Source: Curvibacter sp. (lineage in GTDB: Bacteria > Pseudomonadota > Gammaproteobacteria > Burkholderiales > Burkholderiaceae_C). From it: DNA of 64,000 bases. The stretch lies in contig REAW01000006.1 of NCBI GenBank assembly GCA_004293725.1, positions 246,167 through 310,166 on the forward strand, written 5' to 3'. Positions 9,712-18,864 of the stretch are shown here, piece after piece. Every line of letters starts with the position of its first letter. Position 1 is the stretch's first letter. The position numbers and the translations under genes are program-made. Under the pieces are notes generated by a model. That model made no database searches, had not been told where the DNA came from, and worked only from the letters and a program-made list of their open reading frames with translations.

Positions 9712-10866
9712 ATGAGCCCAAGCAACTCCCCTCTTCCGAACGCTCCCAACCCAAGCACCCCCGACATCCAATGGGCCGACCCCTCTCGCGAGGCCCTGTT
9801 TGCAAGCTGGTTTGGTTCTTTACAAGCCCCCCACCAGCTTGACCCTGGCAGCGTGGTCCTTGCATCAGCGGATGCCAGTTTTCGGCGCTACTTCCGGGTA
9901 CAAAGCGCGCACGGCACGCGGGTCATCATGGACGCTCCGCCCGACAAAGAGAAGAGTCAGCCCTTCGTAGACATCGCCCAGCTGCTGCGCCAAGCCGGCT
10001 TGCGGGCTCCCGAAATACTCGCTTGGGATGCCGCACACGGCTTCTTGCTACTAAGCGACCTGGGCGCGCAGACTATGTTGCAGTACATGGCATCCCGCGG
10101 TGACCTCAACCGGGCCTACAGCGTTACCGGCGAAGCGCTTAGCGCCCCTCCGCTGGACTTGTACTTGGGCGCGGTGGACACACTGGTGCAATGGCAACTA
10201 GCCTCCAGACCGGGAGTATTGCCGCCGTACGACCATGCCCTGCTGCTGCGCGAACTGGAACTATTCCCCCAGTGGTACATCGGCACGCATCGCCAATTCA
10301 CTTTGGATGCGGCCCAGCGCACATTGCTCGATGACACCTTTGCTTTGCTAATTGCAAACAACCTGTCCTGGCCCAATGTCTTCGTGCACCGCGACTTTAT
10401 GCCGCGCAACCTGATGGTGCCAGTGGGCGGCCTGCCGCCCAAACCTGACGCAACCACGCTGGGGGTGCTGGACTTCCAGGACGCCGTTTACGGCCCCATT
10501 ACCTACGACATCGCCAGCCTGATGCGCGACGCTTTTCTAACGTGGGACGAAAGTTTTTGCCTGGACGTGACCATCCGTTACTGGGAACGAGCACGCAAGG
10601 CTGGCCTGCCCGTGGGTGACGACTTTGGCGAGTTTTACCGCGGGGTGGAGTGGATGGGCCTGCAGCGCCACCTCAAGATTGCGGGCCTTTTCGCCCGCCT
10701 GACCCTGCGCGATGGCAAACCGCAGTATCTGGCCGACACGCCGCGTTTTATCCACTACATCCGAAGCACCTGCGGCCGCTATATGCAGCTCAAACCCTTG
10801 CTGCGCCTGGTAGAGAACATCGAGGGTATTGAGCTGCCTCCTGTCTTCGCATTTGGGCGCACATAA
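9712..10866 (+). CDS. amgK: Sugar kinase of the aminoglycoside phosphotransferase fold, AmgK-like
   Basis: 384 residues. The APH-type catalytic motif FVHRDFMPRNLMV (about residue 224) and the metal-binding VLDFQDAVYGP with YDIASLMRDAF are clear. N-terminal SADASFRRYFRV matches AmgK, the anomeric MurNAc/GlcNAc kinase of the cell-wall recycling shunt that bypasses fosfomycin-sensitive MurA. The divergent lptD neighbourhood is the usual one for amgK in this group. The partner nucleotidyltransferase gene murU, commonly next to it, is not here; rsmE follows instead. No clear ribosome binding site precedes the ATG. Confidence 0.8.
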   Translation: MSPSNSPLPNAPNPSTPDIQWADPSREALFASWFGSLQAPHQLDPGSVVLASADASFRRYFRVQSAHGTRVIMDAPPDKEKSQPFVDIAQLLRQAGLRAPEILAWDAAHGFLLLSDLGAQTMLQYMASRGDLNRAYSVTGEALSAPPLDLYLGAVDTLVQWQLASRPGVLPPYDHALLLRELELFPQWYIGTHRQFTLDAAQRTLLDDTFALLIANNLSWPNVFVHRDFMPRNLMVPVGGLPPKPDATTLGVLDFQDAVYGPITYDIASLMRDAFLTWDESFCLDVTIRYWERARKAGLPVGDDFGEFYRGVEWMGLQRHLKIAGLFARLTLRDGKPQYLADTPRFIHYIRSTCGRYMQLKPLLRLVENIEGIELPPVFAFGRT

Positions 10867-10906
10867 ACCATTCAAATAAGAATTCGGCGTCCAACCCTTG
10901 TGGGTA

Positions 10907-10934
10907 TTGCGCGAATAGCTTCTAATTTCATAGC
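10907..10934 (+). repeat. Dispersed repeat element upstream of rsmE
   Basis: TTGCGCGAATAGCT, then TCTAATTTC, then ATAGC: a copy of the short TGCGCAAGCAGCTAY...ATAGC family, 14 bases before the rsmE start. Confidence 0.6.
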
Positions 10935-10948
10935 ATCACGACTTCGCC

Positions 10949-11698
10949 ATGCCCCGCTTTTTTTGCCCCGCCCCCCTGGCAACGGATGCCCTGCTGGAGC
11001 TTCCTGCAGGTGCGGCGCGCCATGTACAAGTGCTGCGACTACAGCCCGGGGACGCAATCACTCTTTTCAATGCGGGGCCGGGCTGGGACAGTGCCAGCAG
11101 CCCCGGTGGCGAATTTGATGCCACCGTTACCCGCATGGGCCGCAGTGATGTGCAAGTACAAGTAGGCTCCCACCATGCCACTGAACGCGAACCTGCCCGT
11201 CGCGTGCACTTGGCGGTTGGAATGCCGGCCAACGACCGCATGGACTGGCTGGTGGAAAAAGCCACCGAACTCGGCGTCGCAAGCATCCAGCCGCTCATGA
11301 CGGAACGCAGCGTGCTGCGCCTGTCCGGCGAGCGTGCAGCGAAAAAGGTGGCCCACTGGCAAAGTGTCGCCATATCCGGCTGCGAGCAGTGTGGCGGCAA
11401 CCGGGTGCCAACCGTGCATCCGTTGCTGACGCTTCCCCAGTGGCTGAAGGCCCTGCCCGCCGAGGCACACGACAGGCAGCGCCTGCTATTGTCCTTGCGC
11501 AAAGGCGGCGGACCCTTGACTGCCGGGCCCTTAAAGCAAGAAGCCGTGTTCCTTTCCGGGCCTGAAGGAGGCCTGGGCGGAGCCGAAGAAGACCTGGCGA
11601 TAGCCCAAGGTTTTGTGCCGGTGTCGCTGGGTCAACGCGTACTGCGCGCCGAAACGGCAGCCTTGGCGGCACTCACCACATTGGCACTTCTGCCCTAA
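10949..11698 (+). CDS. rsmE: 16S rRNA (uracil-1498-N3)-methyltransferase RsmE
   Basis: 249 residues, the usual length. PUA-like N-terminal domain (about 1-75) then a SPOUT methyltransferase fold with FLSGPEGGLGGAEEDLA and the C-terminal knot VSLGQRVLRAETAALAAL that binds SAM. It methylates U1498 in the decoding region of 16S rRNA. It begins 82 bases after amgK; that gap holds a dispersed repeat. Confidence 0.95.
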   Translation: MPRFFCPAPLATDALLELPAGAARHVQVLRLQPGDAITLFNAGPGWDSASSPGGEFDATVTRMGRSDVQVQVGSHHATEREPARRVHLAVGMPANDRMDWLVEKATELGVASIQPLMTERSVLRLSGERAAKKVAHWQSVAISGCEQCGGNRVPTVHPLLTLPQWLKALPAEAHDRQRLLLSLRKGGGPLTAGPLKQEAVFLSGPEGGLGGAEEDLAIAQGFVPVSLGQRVLRAETAALAALTTLALLP

Positions 11699-11723
11699 AT
11701 CCACTCCGCCTCCGGGCGCTTCC

Positions 11724-12893
11724 ATGAACCGCAACCTCTGGTTACTGGCCCTGTGCCAAGGGCTCTTCCTCACCAACAACGTCACCTTCATTGCCATCAA
11801 TGGCTTGGTCGGGTTGTCGCTGGCACCGTATGGCTGGATGGCGACGCTGCCCGTGATGGGCTATGTGGTGGGTGGGGCGTTAGCCACGCCGCTGGTGGCG
11901 CAAACGCAAGCGCGCTTTGGTCGACGCACCTCGTTTCAAATTGGGCTGGCGGTGGCCGTGGTTTCCGCCCTCTTGGGTGCTTGGGCGGTGGCCGAAAAGC
12001 AGTTTTGGTGGCTGGTAGCGGCCACCGTGGTGGCGGGTTACTACAGCGCCAACGGCCAGCTTTACCGCTTTGCTGCAGCCGAACTGGCGCTGCCCGCCTT
12101 CCGCGAAAAGGCCGTGTCGCTGGTATTGGCCGGCGGTCTGATTGGCGCCATAGCAGGCCCCAACTTGGCAGCCAGCACCCGTACGCTGCTGGAGGTACCG
12201 TTTGCCGGTGCTTATGTGGTGTTGGCTGGCGTGGCATTGCTGGCCATGGCGCTTATGGCCTTCGTGCAGTTTCCAGCCCACCAGCCACCCACGGCCCAGA
12301 CCCAACACGGCCGTTCGCTGGGGGAAATAGCGCGCCAGCCGGTTTTCATGGTGGCGTGTATCTGTGCAGCGCTGGGCTATGGGGTCATGAACCTGCTGAT
12401 GGCGGCCACTCCGCTGGCCATGCAGCAATGTGGCTTGGGCTTTGACGACGCTGCCTTTGTGCTGGAGTGGCATGTGATCGGCATGTTTGCGCCCGGCTTT
12501 TTCACTGGTCATTTGATCAAACGATTCGGCACCCTCACCATCATGGGCGTAGGCGTTCTGCTGAACCTGCTGTGTATCGCGGTGGCACTCACCGGCGTGG
12601 AGCTCCACCAGTTCACCATTGCGTTATTTCTTTTGGGCGTGGGCTGGAACTTCCTGTTCACAGGCAGTACCACGCTGTCGATGCAGGCCTACCGGCCCGA
12701 AGAAAAAGACCGGGCCCAGGCTGCCATCAACTTTGCGGTATTTGCGGTCATGGCGCTAAGCTCCCTCGCCTCGGGGGCGTTGGTGGTTACCAGCGGCTGG
12801 ACCTGGCTCAATCTGGGCTCGCTGCCCCTGGTGCTGCTAACCGGCGCAACGCTGCTGTGGTTGGGGATACAACAACGCCGCGCAACGCGGTAA
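11724..12893 (+). CDS. MFS transporter (substrate unknown)
   Basis: 389 residues with about 12 hydrophobic helices; the loop 2-3 region has an RFGRRTSF signature typical of the major facilitator superfamily. Start ATG 11724 follows rsmE by 25 bases; an upstream in-frame start would overlap rsmE heavily and adds a non-hydrophobic tail. Closely spaced with rsmE, so probably co-transcribed, but the functions are unrelated. Nothing in the context points to a substrate. Confidence 0.85.
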   Translation: MNRNLWLLALCQGLFLTNNVTFIAINGLVGLSLAPYGWMATLPVMGYVVGGALATPLVAQTQARFGRRTSFQIGLAVAVVSALLGAWAVAEKQFWWLVAATVVAGYYSANGQLYRFAAAELALPAFREKAVSLVLAGGLIGAIAGPNLAASTRTLLEVPFAGAYVVLAGVALLAMALMAFVQFPAHQPPTAQTQHGRSLGEIARQPVFMVACICAALGYGVMNLLMAATPLAMQQCGLGFDDAAFVLEWHVIGMFAPGFFTGHLIKRFGTLTIMGVGVLLNLLCIAVALTGVELHQFTIALFLLGVGWNFLFTGSTTLSMQAYRPEEKDRAQAAINFAVFAVMALSSLASGALVVTSGWTWLNLGSLPLVLLTGATLLWLGIQQRRATR

Positions 12894-12914
12894 CGATGCC
12901 TGCATGACCTTACG

Positions 12915-14990
12915 TCATGTCATCTGTGGTTTGTCATGGTGGGCTGCCATCCACTCTTCCAGCGCCTCTACCGCCAGAGGCCGGGCAATGTAGTAGCCCT
13001 GCAGGGTATGGCACCCACTCTCACGCAAAAATGCCTGCTGCTCTGCCGTCTCTACCCCCTCGGCTACTACCGTGAGCCCCAGCGCGTTGGCCAGCCCCAC
13101 CACTCCACGCACAATCGCCCTTGAATCGCTATCTTCCGCGGCATCACTGACAAACGACCGATCTATCTTGAGCTGGTTGGGCCGCAGCCGTTTCAGGTAG
13201 GCGAGTGAGGAATACCCTGTACCAAAGTCATCAATGGCGATACCGACACCCAGCTGCCGCAGGCGCTCAATAATGCGCTGACTGGTTTCCGTTTCAGCCA
13301 TCAAGACACTTTCTGTTATCTCGATCTCCAGTTCATTCGGAGATACACCGCTGGCGTCCAACGCGGCTTGCAGGCTATCAAGCAGACGGTGGTCCCGAAA
13401 CTCCAAGGCAGAGACGTTAACGGCCATATTGCCGACCAGAATGCCCCGGGCCTTCCAGGCTGCCAACTGACGGCAGGCCTCACGCAGGGTCCAAACACCC
13501 ATCTCGGAAATCTTGCCGGACTCTTCTGCCAAACCGATGAACTGTCCCGGCAGCATCAGCCCACGCGTGGGGTGCTGCCATCGCACCAGGGCCTCTACCG
13601 CGACCACCCGCCCGGTCTGGGCATCCACCTGGGGTTGATAGTGCAATACCAGTTCATTGTGCGCAATCGCATGGGCCAATTGCTGCTCCAACTCCAAAGT
13701 AGCCTGCAAACGGGAGTTGAGCTCCGAATGATAGAAACTGTAGCGTGCACGGCCAAGGGCCTTGGCTTGGTAGACCGCAATGTCAGCATGCTTGACCAAG
13801 GTCTCAAAATCCTGCGCATCTTCCGGAAACATCGCAATGCCAATGCTGGCTGAAACCCTGACGCTGGTGTTGCCCAGCTGCACAGGCTCTTCGACACTGC
13901 GCAAAACACGTTGTGCCATTTCGCCCAGTGATTCCCAATGGTCGATGTCGCGCACCATGACTAAAAACTCATCGCCACTCTGGCGGCACACCACATCGAC
14001 CTCCCGCAATGTGTCACGCAGCCTGCGGGCCACTTCAATCAACAGTTCGTCGCCTGCCGCATGGCCCATGGAGTCGTTGACGGCTTTGAATCGGTCCAGA
14101 TCGAGAAAGAAAATACCAAATTGCTGCTGGCTGCGGTGGGCCTGCAGCATTTCGCGCTGCACCAAGTCGGTAAACAGCGCGCGATTCGGCAGCCCTGTAA
14201 GTTGATCGTAGAACGCCATTTGCTGCAACTGCGCATTCTTGCTGCCCAATTGGCCAAAAAGAGTACGCAACTCTTCCTGCACGCGCCCCAAATGGCGACC
14301 CAGCAGGCCTAACTCGTCCTGGCGACGCCAAACAAAACGGGGGCGCGCAGACGCACCGTCCTGTCCATGATCCAGCAGGGCAGAGGCCTGCTCCTTGAGC
14401 CGCTCAATAGGGCGCAGCACACGTGACACCAGCACCGGCATCAACACCGCCAAAATGGCCAGCACTTGCAGGGCTACCAACGACAGCATCTGGCTACGCC
14501 GGGCCTGCAACAAGCCTTGGCCATAGGTCGCGTCAAACCACACCACCAATGTGCCCAGTACCTCGCCCGAGCGCACAACCGTCTGGGTGCGCCGTGTCAG
14601 ATTACCACTGGCAGTTTCGCCGCTCAAGGACTTGCGGTAGTCTGGTCGTGTGCGTTCCATTTCCGCAGCATTGCTAAGCCCGTCTTCGATGCGCACTGCC
14701 ACGACCTGCGGGCTTTCCAACAACCGCACTGTTGCTGCATCCAGTGCGATCCGGTCGACCACCCACATAGGCTCGGCAATCGACACACTCCCAATGTTCA
14801 TGAGCGCGGTTTCACTTTGGGCCAGCAAGGCTTTTTGCGATTTTTCGGCCAGCTCCTGCTCCAGCGTCAACAACAGCAACGCAGGCAAACTCACACCCAC
14901 CACGACCACCAGCATCATGGTGTAGCGCAGGGGCAAACCCGCGCGCCATCGCGCACGCACAGCAGCAAGATTCAATGGAAAGTGACTCAT
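12915..14990 (-). CDS. Membrane GGDEF-EAL cyclic-di-GMP protein
   Basis: 691 residues. TM helix near 25-45, an extracytoplasmic sensor of about 120 residues, second TM near 165-190, HAMP (about 185-245), GGDEF domain (about 260-420) and EAL domain (about 435-685). The signature reads SGDEF, a variant whose cyclase activity is uncertain. The EAL domain keeps EALVRW, NELEIEITESVLM, AIDDFGTGYSS, LKIDRSF and VVAEGVET, so it should hydrolyse c-di-GMP. It is likely a phosphodiesterase, possibly dual-function. It converges with the MFS gene. Confidence 0.92.
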   Translation of the reverse strand: MSHFPLNLAAVRARWRAGLPLRYTMMLVVVVGVSLPALLLLTLEQELAEKSQKALLAQSETALMNIGSVSIAEPMWVVDRIALDAATVRLLESPQVVAVRIEDGLSNAAEMERTRPDYRKSLSGETASGNLTRRTQTVVRSGEVLGTLVVWFDATYGQGLLQARRSQMLSLVALQVLAILAVLMPVLVSRVLRPIERLKEQASALLDHGQDGASARPRFVWRRQDELGLLGRHLGRVQEELRTLFGQLGSKNAQLQQMAFYDQLTGLPNRALFTDLVQREMLQAHRSQQQFGIFFLDLDRFKAVNDSMGHAAGDELLIEVARRLRDTLREVDVVCRQSGDEFLVMVRDIDHWESLGEMAQRVLRSVEEPVQLGNTSVRVSASIGIAMFPEDAQDFETLVKHADIAVYQAKALGRARYSFYHSELNSRLQATLELEQQLAHAIAHNELVLHYQPQVDAQTGRVVAVEALVRWQHPTRGLMLPGQFIGLAEESGKISEMGVWTLREACRQLAAWKARGILVGNMAVNVSALEFRDHRLLDSLQAALDASGVSPNELEIEITESVLMAETETSQRIIERLRQLGVGIAIDDFGTGYSSLAYLKRLRPNQLKIDRSFVSDAAEDSDSRAIVRGVVGLANALGLTVVAEGVETAEQQAFLRESGCHTLQGYYIARPLAVEALEEWMAAHHDKPQMT

Positions 14991-15031
14991 GGGCTATTGA
15001 GGATCATCAGGCTTTCTGGACGTCCAAAATC

Positions 15032-15874
15032 TTAAAACCGCTGGTCCAGCCACCTGTGAAGGGCGGCGAATACCGGTGTTGCATCCAGTTCGTTAAAGAT
15101 CTCGTGGTACAGCCCCTCAAAACAGTGGGTGGTGACCACTGCAGCCGGTGCCGCCGCTGCAAAGTCACGGCTACCCTGGGGCGCCACCAAGCGATCGTCG
15201 CCAGCGTACATCAGCAACGTGGGCACTTTCCATCTGGGAGCCAAAGCGACAGTAGCGGGGCCTGCGGTGGCGATAAAGCGGGCCAACCGGGCTGAAATGC
15301 GGTCGTGCACCAGCTTGTCGGACAGGTAGGCGGCCACCACGGCCGGGTCGTGCGAGATAAAGCTGGCGTTCAAGCCATTGCCAACCCGCAGGCCTGGGAA
15401 GAATTTGGGCAACACGGCTACCAACAGTTTCTGAAATGCACTGAGGCCCGGGTTCAGTGCGGGCGAGGACATGACCAGCCCATCGACCGGGCGGATTCCA
15501 AGCGAAACAAACCGCCCGGCCACCAAGCCCCCCATGCTGTGACCCAAGATGATGAGAGGCACACCCTTGTCCATGCGGGCCCGCGTGCTGTCCACAATAT
15601 CAGCCAAATCATCCAGGAGGCGGGTGTCGGTGGGCAAACTGCCCGGTGCACCACCGGATTCGCCATGGCCACACTGGTCATACCCTCGCACCGCAAAGCC
15701 CCAGGCATTGAGCTGGCGGGCGACATGGTCATAACGGCCGGCGTGCTCGCCCAAACCATGCACCAGAATCACGACGCCGCGCACGTGAACGCCGGCCTCT
15801 AGCGGCCAGTCTTGAATGACCACGTTATCGCCATCGCTGGCCACAAAGGTAGAAAGTGTCGTGTCAGCGCACAT
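15032..15874 (-). CDS. Alpha/beta hydrolase, monoacylglycerol lipase/lysophospholipase type
   Basis: 280 residues of the serine hydrolase family Hydrolase_4. GHSMGG (about 107-112) holds the nucleophile Ser, YAGDDRLV supplies the Asp and LYHEIFNE the His. HGLGEHAGRYDHVARQL near residue 40 is typical of monoglyceride lipases. No signal peptide, so cytoplasmic. Last of a run of minus-strand genes (16 bases after the M20 peptidase). Confidence 0.85.
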   Translation of the reverse strand: MCADTTLSTFVASDGDNVVIQDWPLEAGVHVRGVVILVHGLGEHAGRYDHVARQLNAWGFAVRGYDQCGHGESGGAPGSLPTDTRLLDDLADIVDSTRARMDKGVPLIILGHSMGGLVAGRFVSLGIRPVDGLVMSSPALNPGLSAFQKLLVAVLPKFFPGLRVGNGLNASFISHDPAVVAAYLSDKLVHDRISARLARFIATAGPATVALAPRWKVPTLLMYAGDDRLVAPQGSRDFAAAAPAAVVTTHCFEGLYHEIFNELDATPVFAALHRWLDQRF

Positions 15875-15890
15875 GCGGTGCTTTCATCAT

Positions 15891-17351
15891 TCAAGGAAAA
15901 CGCGAGATCACCTGGGCCACTGCCGCCGTGAGTTTCTTGGCATAGGGAACATGCAAAAACTCATTGGGTCCATGCGCATTGCTTTTGGGACCCAACACAC
16001 CACAAACCATCATCTGCGCCTTCGGGAAACCCTTGGAGAGCATGTTCATGAGCGGAATCGTGCCACCTTGCCCGATGTGCCCACAGGGCGCCCCAAATTG
16101 CGCAAGGGATGCTTCGTTGAGCGCAGCTTCGAACCAAGAGGCGGTGTCGGGGGCATTCCATCCAGTGGCGCTGGACAGCCCTTCGAAGGTGACTTTGGCT
16201 TGGTACGGCGCATTGTCTTCCAGCAGCGCTTTGAGTTCTTGCACGGCAGTGGCAGCTTCGACCATGGGCGGCAGCCGCAAGCTGAGTTTGAACGCCGTGT
16301 ACGGTCGCAACACATTGCCAGCGTTCTTCAGCTCCGGAAACCCGTCTGCACCAGTGACACTAAGTGTAGGTTGCCAGGTGCGCTTGAGCAGTGCCTCGAG
16401 CGGATCGGAGGTGGTGGGCAGGGCAAACGTCGTGGCACCACCGCAGTCATAGTGCGCCCAAGGGAAGCGCTTGAACAACTCTTCACCCAAAATAACCGCT
16501 GTGGCTTTTGCTTGTTGCAAGCGTTCAGCCGGCACCTCGCAGTGAAAGCTGGCGGGCAGCAGGCGACCCGTGGCACTGTCTTCCAATCGATCCAACACTT
16601 GGCGCATGATCCGAAAACTCGACGGGACCAGGCCACTGGCATCGCCTGAATGGATACCTTCGGTCAAAATCTCCACCTTGAGGACACCACTGGCCATGCC
16701 GCGAAGGCTGTTGGTAAGCCAGAGCTGGTCGTAGTTGCCGGCGCCCGAGTCCAGGCACACCACCAAGCCTACATCGCCCAAGCGGGGCTTGAGGGTGTCG
16801 ATGTAGTGCAACAAGTCGTAGGAGCCGCTTTCCTCGCAGGTTTCGATCAACCCCACAATGCGGGGATGTCCGACGCTTTGGGTTTTGATAGCCTGCAGCG
16901 CCGCAATGGCAGCGTAGGCCGCGTAGCCATCGTCAGCACCGCCACGGCCATACAGCTTGCCATCTTCATACTTGGGTGTCCACGGGCCCAGATCGTTGCG
17001 CCAGCCAGAGAATTCGGGTTGTTTGTCTAGATGCCCATACATCAGCACGGTCTGGGCAGAGGTGCTGCCGCTCGCCGCCACTTCAAAAAAAAGCACCGGC
17101 GTACGGCCTGGCAGACGCACCACTTCCAGTGTGAGGCCGGGCACTTTTTGTGCCTCTATCCATTGGGCGGTGTTGCGTACCACCGTCTCTAGGTAGCCCG
17201 CATTCGCCCATTCGGTATCGAACATAGGGGACTTCGCGGGGATTCGGATGTAGTCCTCGAGCCGGTGAACAATGTCACGGTCCCAGGCTTGGCTGACTTG
17301 CTCTAAAGCTTCTGGTGCATTCAAGGCACTTGTGGGTACACGGGCGTTCAT
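15891..17351 (-). CDS. M20 family metallopeptidase (dipeptidase-like)
   Basis: 486 residues. Metal and catalytic motifs are in order: MYGHLDKQPE (His, Asp), GGADDGYA (Asp), ETCEESGS (catalytic Glu and metal Glu), CLDSGAG (Asp) and GHIGQGGTIPLMN near the end. A dimerisation insert lies between. It resembles the M20 carnosinase/CPG2-type dipeptidases. ATG 17351 is chosen since AGGAG lies 7 bases upstream; an in-frame start 7 codons earlier has none. It sits between a Hyi-like gene and a hydrolase gene. Confidence 0.87.
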   Translation of the reverse strand: MNARVPTSALNAPEALEQVSQAWDRDIVHRLEDYIRIPAKSPMFDTEWANAGYLETVVRNTAQWIEAQKVPGLTLEVVRLPGRTPVLFFEVAASGSTSAQTVLMYGHLDKQPEFSGWRNDLGPWTPKYEDGKLYGRGGADDGYAAYAAIAALQAIKTQSVGHPRIVGLIETCEESGSYDLLHYIDTLKPRLGDVGLVVCLDSGAGNYDQLWLTNSLRGMASGVLKVEILTEGIHSGDASGLVPSSFRIMRQVLDRLEDSATGRLLPASFHCEVPAERLQQAKATAVILGEELFKRFPWAHYDCGGATTFALPTTSDPLEALLKRTWQPTLSVTGADGFPELKNAGNVLRPYTAFKLSLRLPPMVEAATAVQELKALLEDNAPYQAKVTFEGLSSATGWNAPDTASWFEAALNEASLAQFGAPCGHIGQGGTIPLMNMLSKGFPKAQMMVCGVLGPKSNAHGPNEFLHVPYAKKLTAAVAQVISRFP

Positions 17352-17428
17352 GTTGAACTCCTGAATTGGCAAAATTGTTAAGGCATCATCATGCCATGGG
17401 TATTGCTGTTTCTGTCTGTCACCAACTG

Positions 17429-18256
17429 TTAGCGCGGCGCCAACTGGCGCCAGCCCAAACCGGCGGTAGTGGCGCCTGGCGCAGCTCCGCCGCGGGGCCG
17501 GTATTCACATCCCACCCACCCGGCATATTCCAAGCTGTCCAACAACGACAGCAGATAGGGATAGTGCAACTCGCCTCCATCGGGTTCTTGCCGCTGCGGG
17601 ACGCTCGCTATCTGAATATGTCCGACAGCACCCGTGGGCACGTACTGGCGCAGCTTGGTGGCGACATCGCCCTCTGTAACCTGGCAGTGGTAAAGGTCCA
17701 TTTGCACCTGCAGGTTTGCTGCACCTACTTCGGCCACCACACCATGGGCTTGGGCCTGGTGACGCAGGAAGTAACCCGGCATATCCCGTGGGTTGATCGG
17801 TTCGATGAGGAGGGAGCAGCCCTTTTTGGCGGCTTGCTCGGTAGCCCAGCGCAGGTTGCGCACATAACATGCGTGCAGAGCGGCGACATCAGCGCCTTCT
17901 GGCACCAGCCCCGCCATCACGTGGATGCGCGCGCACTGCAGTACCTCAGCGTACCGCAAGGCCTCGGTGATGCCAGATCTAAATTCCACCTCACGCCCAG
18001 GAAGACAGGCCATGCCGCGCTCACCCCGGTCCCAGGCAGTAGCCATGGTGGCAAGGTCGGTGCCACCAGGGGGGGCGTTGAAGAGCACCTGCTGCAGACC
18101 CGCATGCCGAAGGGCTTGGGCAATTTCGGGGGCGCTACATGCATAAGGAAATAAAAACTCTACGCCGGCAAACCCATCGGCCGCCGCCGCCGCAAAACGC
18201 TCCAGGAACGGGAACTCGTTATAGAGGAAGCTCAGGTTGGCTGCAAACCGTGGCAT
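17429..18256 (-). CDS. hyi: Hydroxypyruvate isomerase family TIM-barrel protein
   Basis: 275 residues of the xylose-isomerase-like TIM barrel. [28 protein letters not shown] is typical of Hyi/OtnI N-termini, and [38 protein letters not shown] and GCEYRPRG carry the metal and substrate residues. It interconverts hydroxypyruvate and tartronate semialdehyde or acts on a related 2-oxo-tetronate. The ATG at 18256 matches the conserved N-terminus. No glyoxylate genes are next to it; it lies 26 bases after metW. Confidence 0.8.
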   Translation of the reverse strand: MPRFAANLSFLYNEFPFLERFAAAAADGFAGVEFLFPYACSAPEIAQALRHAGLQQVLFNAPPGGTDLATMATAWDRGERGMACLPGREVEFRSGITEALRYAEVLQCARIHVMAGLVPEGADVAALHACYVRNLRWATEQAAKKGCSLLIEPINPRDMPGYFLRHQAQAHGVVAEVGAANLQVQMDLYHCQVTEGDVATKLRQYVPTGAVGHIQIASVPQRQEPDGGELHYPYLLSLLDSLEYAGWVGCEYRPRGGAAPGATTAGLGWRQLAPR

Positions 18257-18282
18257 GGCAAGTTGTGGTTTCAGCAGCCCAG

Positions 18283-18864
18283 TCAGCGGGCTAGTTTGTA
18301 GACGGAAGTACCGGCACGCAAATTGGGCGCCCAACGAACCGTACGCCCGCCTTGTAAACCGAAACTGTCAAGCACACGCAGGCCATTGCGCTGCGCGAGC
18401 ACCGCCAGGTCGGCGTGCGTACCCACGCGGATGTTGGGCGTGTCATACCACTGGTAGGGCAGGCGCTTGGTGACGGGCATGCGGCCTTGCAAAATGCTCA
18501 GGCGGTTGGGCCAATGCGCAAAATTGGGGAAGGCCACAATGCCCACGCGGCCTACCCGCGCGGTTTCCCTGAGCATGGTCTCGGCGTTTCGCAGATGCTG
18601 CAAGGTGTCGATCTGCAACACCACGTCAAAGCTTCCGTCGCCAAAAACAGTCAGTCCCTGGTCCAGGTTGAGTTGCAGCACATTTACACCGCGCTGTACG
18701 CAGGCCAGTACATTCGCATCGTCCAGCTCCACGCCATAGCCAGTGCATCCGCGCTGACGCTGCAGATAGTCCAGCATGGCTCCGTCGCCGCAGCCCAGAT
18801 CGAGTACGCGTGAGCCATGGGGCACCAAACCCGCAATCGCTTGGAGAGTGTTCAAGTCCGTCAT
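18283..18864 (-). CDS. metW: Methionine biosynthesis protein MetW
   Basis: 193 residues of the MetW methyltransferase-like family. [15 protein letters not shown] is the SAM-type motif and SYLxNFPNFAHW-like [12 protein letters not shown] plus [11 protein letters not shown] are MetW-specific. It partners MetX in homoserine acylation; in other bacteria metW is needed for full MetX activity. Its ATG overlaps the metX stop by 4 bases (ATGA), so the two are translationally coupled. Confidence 0.93.
   Translation of the reverse strand: MTDLNTLQAIAGLVPHGSRVLDLGCGDGAMLDYLQRQRGCTGYGVELDDANVLACVQRGVNVLQLNLDQGLTVFGDGSFDVVLQIDTLQHLRNAETMLRETARVGRVGIVAFPNFAHWPNRLSILQGRMPVTKRLPYQWYDTPNIRVGTHADLAVLAQRNGLRVLDSFGLQGGRTVRWAPNLRAGTSVYKLAR

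Noticed and set aside
9609-9767. Extended N-terminus of LptD from 9767 or 9713
   Set aside because: The extension runs into or overlaps the divergent amgK start and precedes the true signal peptide, which starts at MRFSS (9608).
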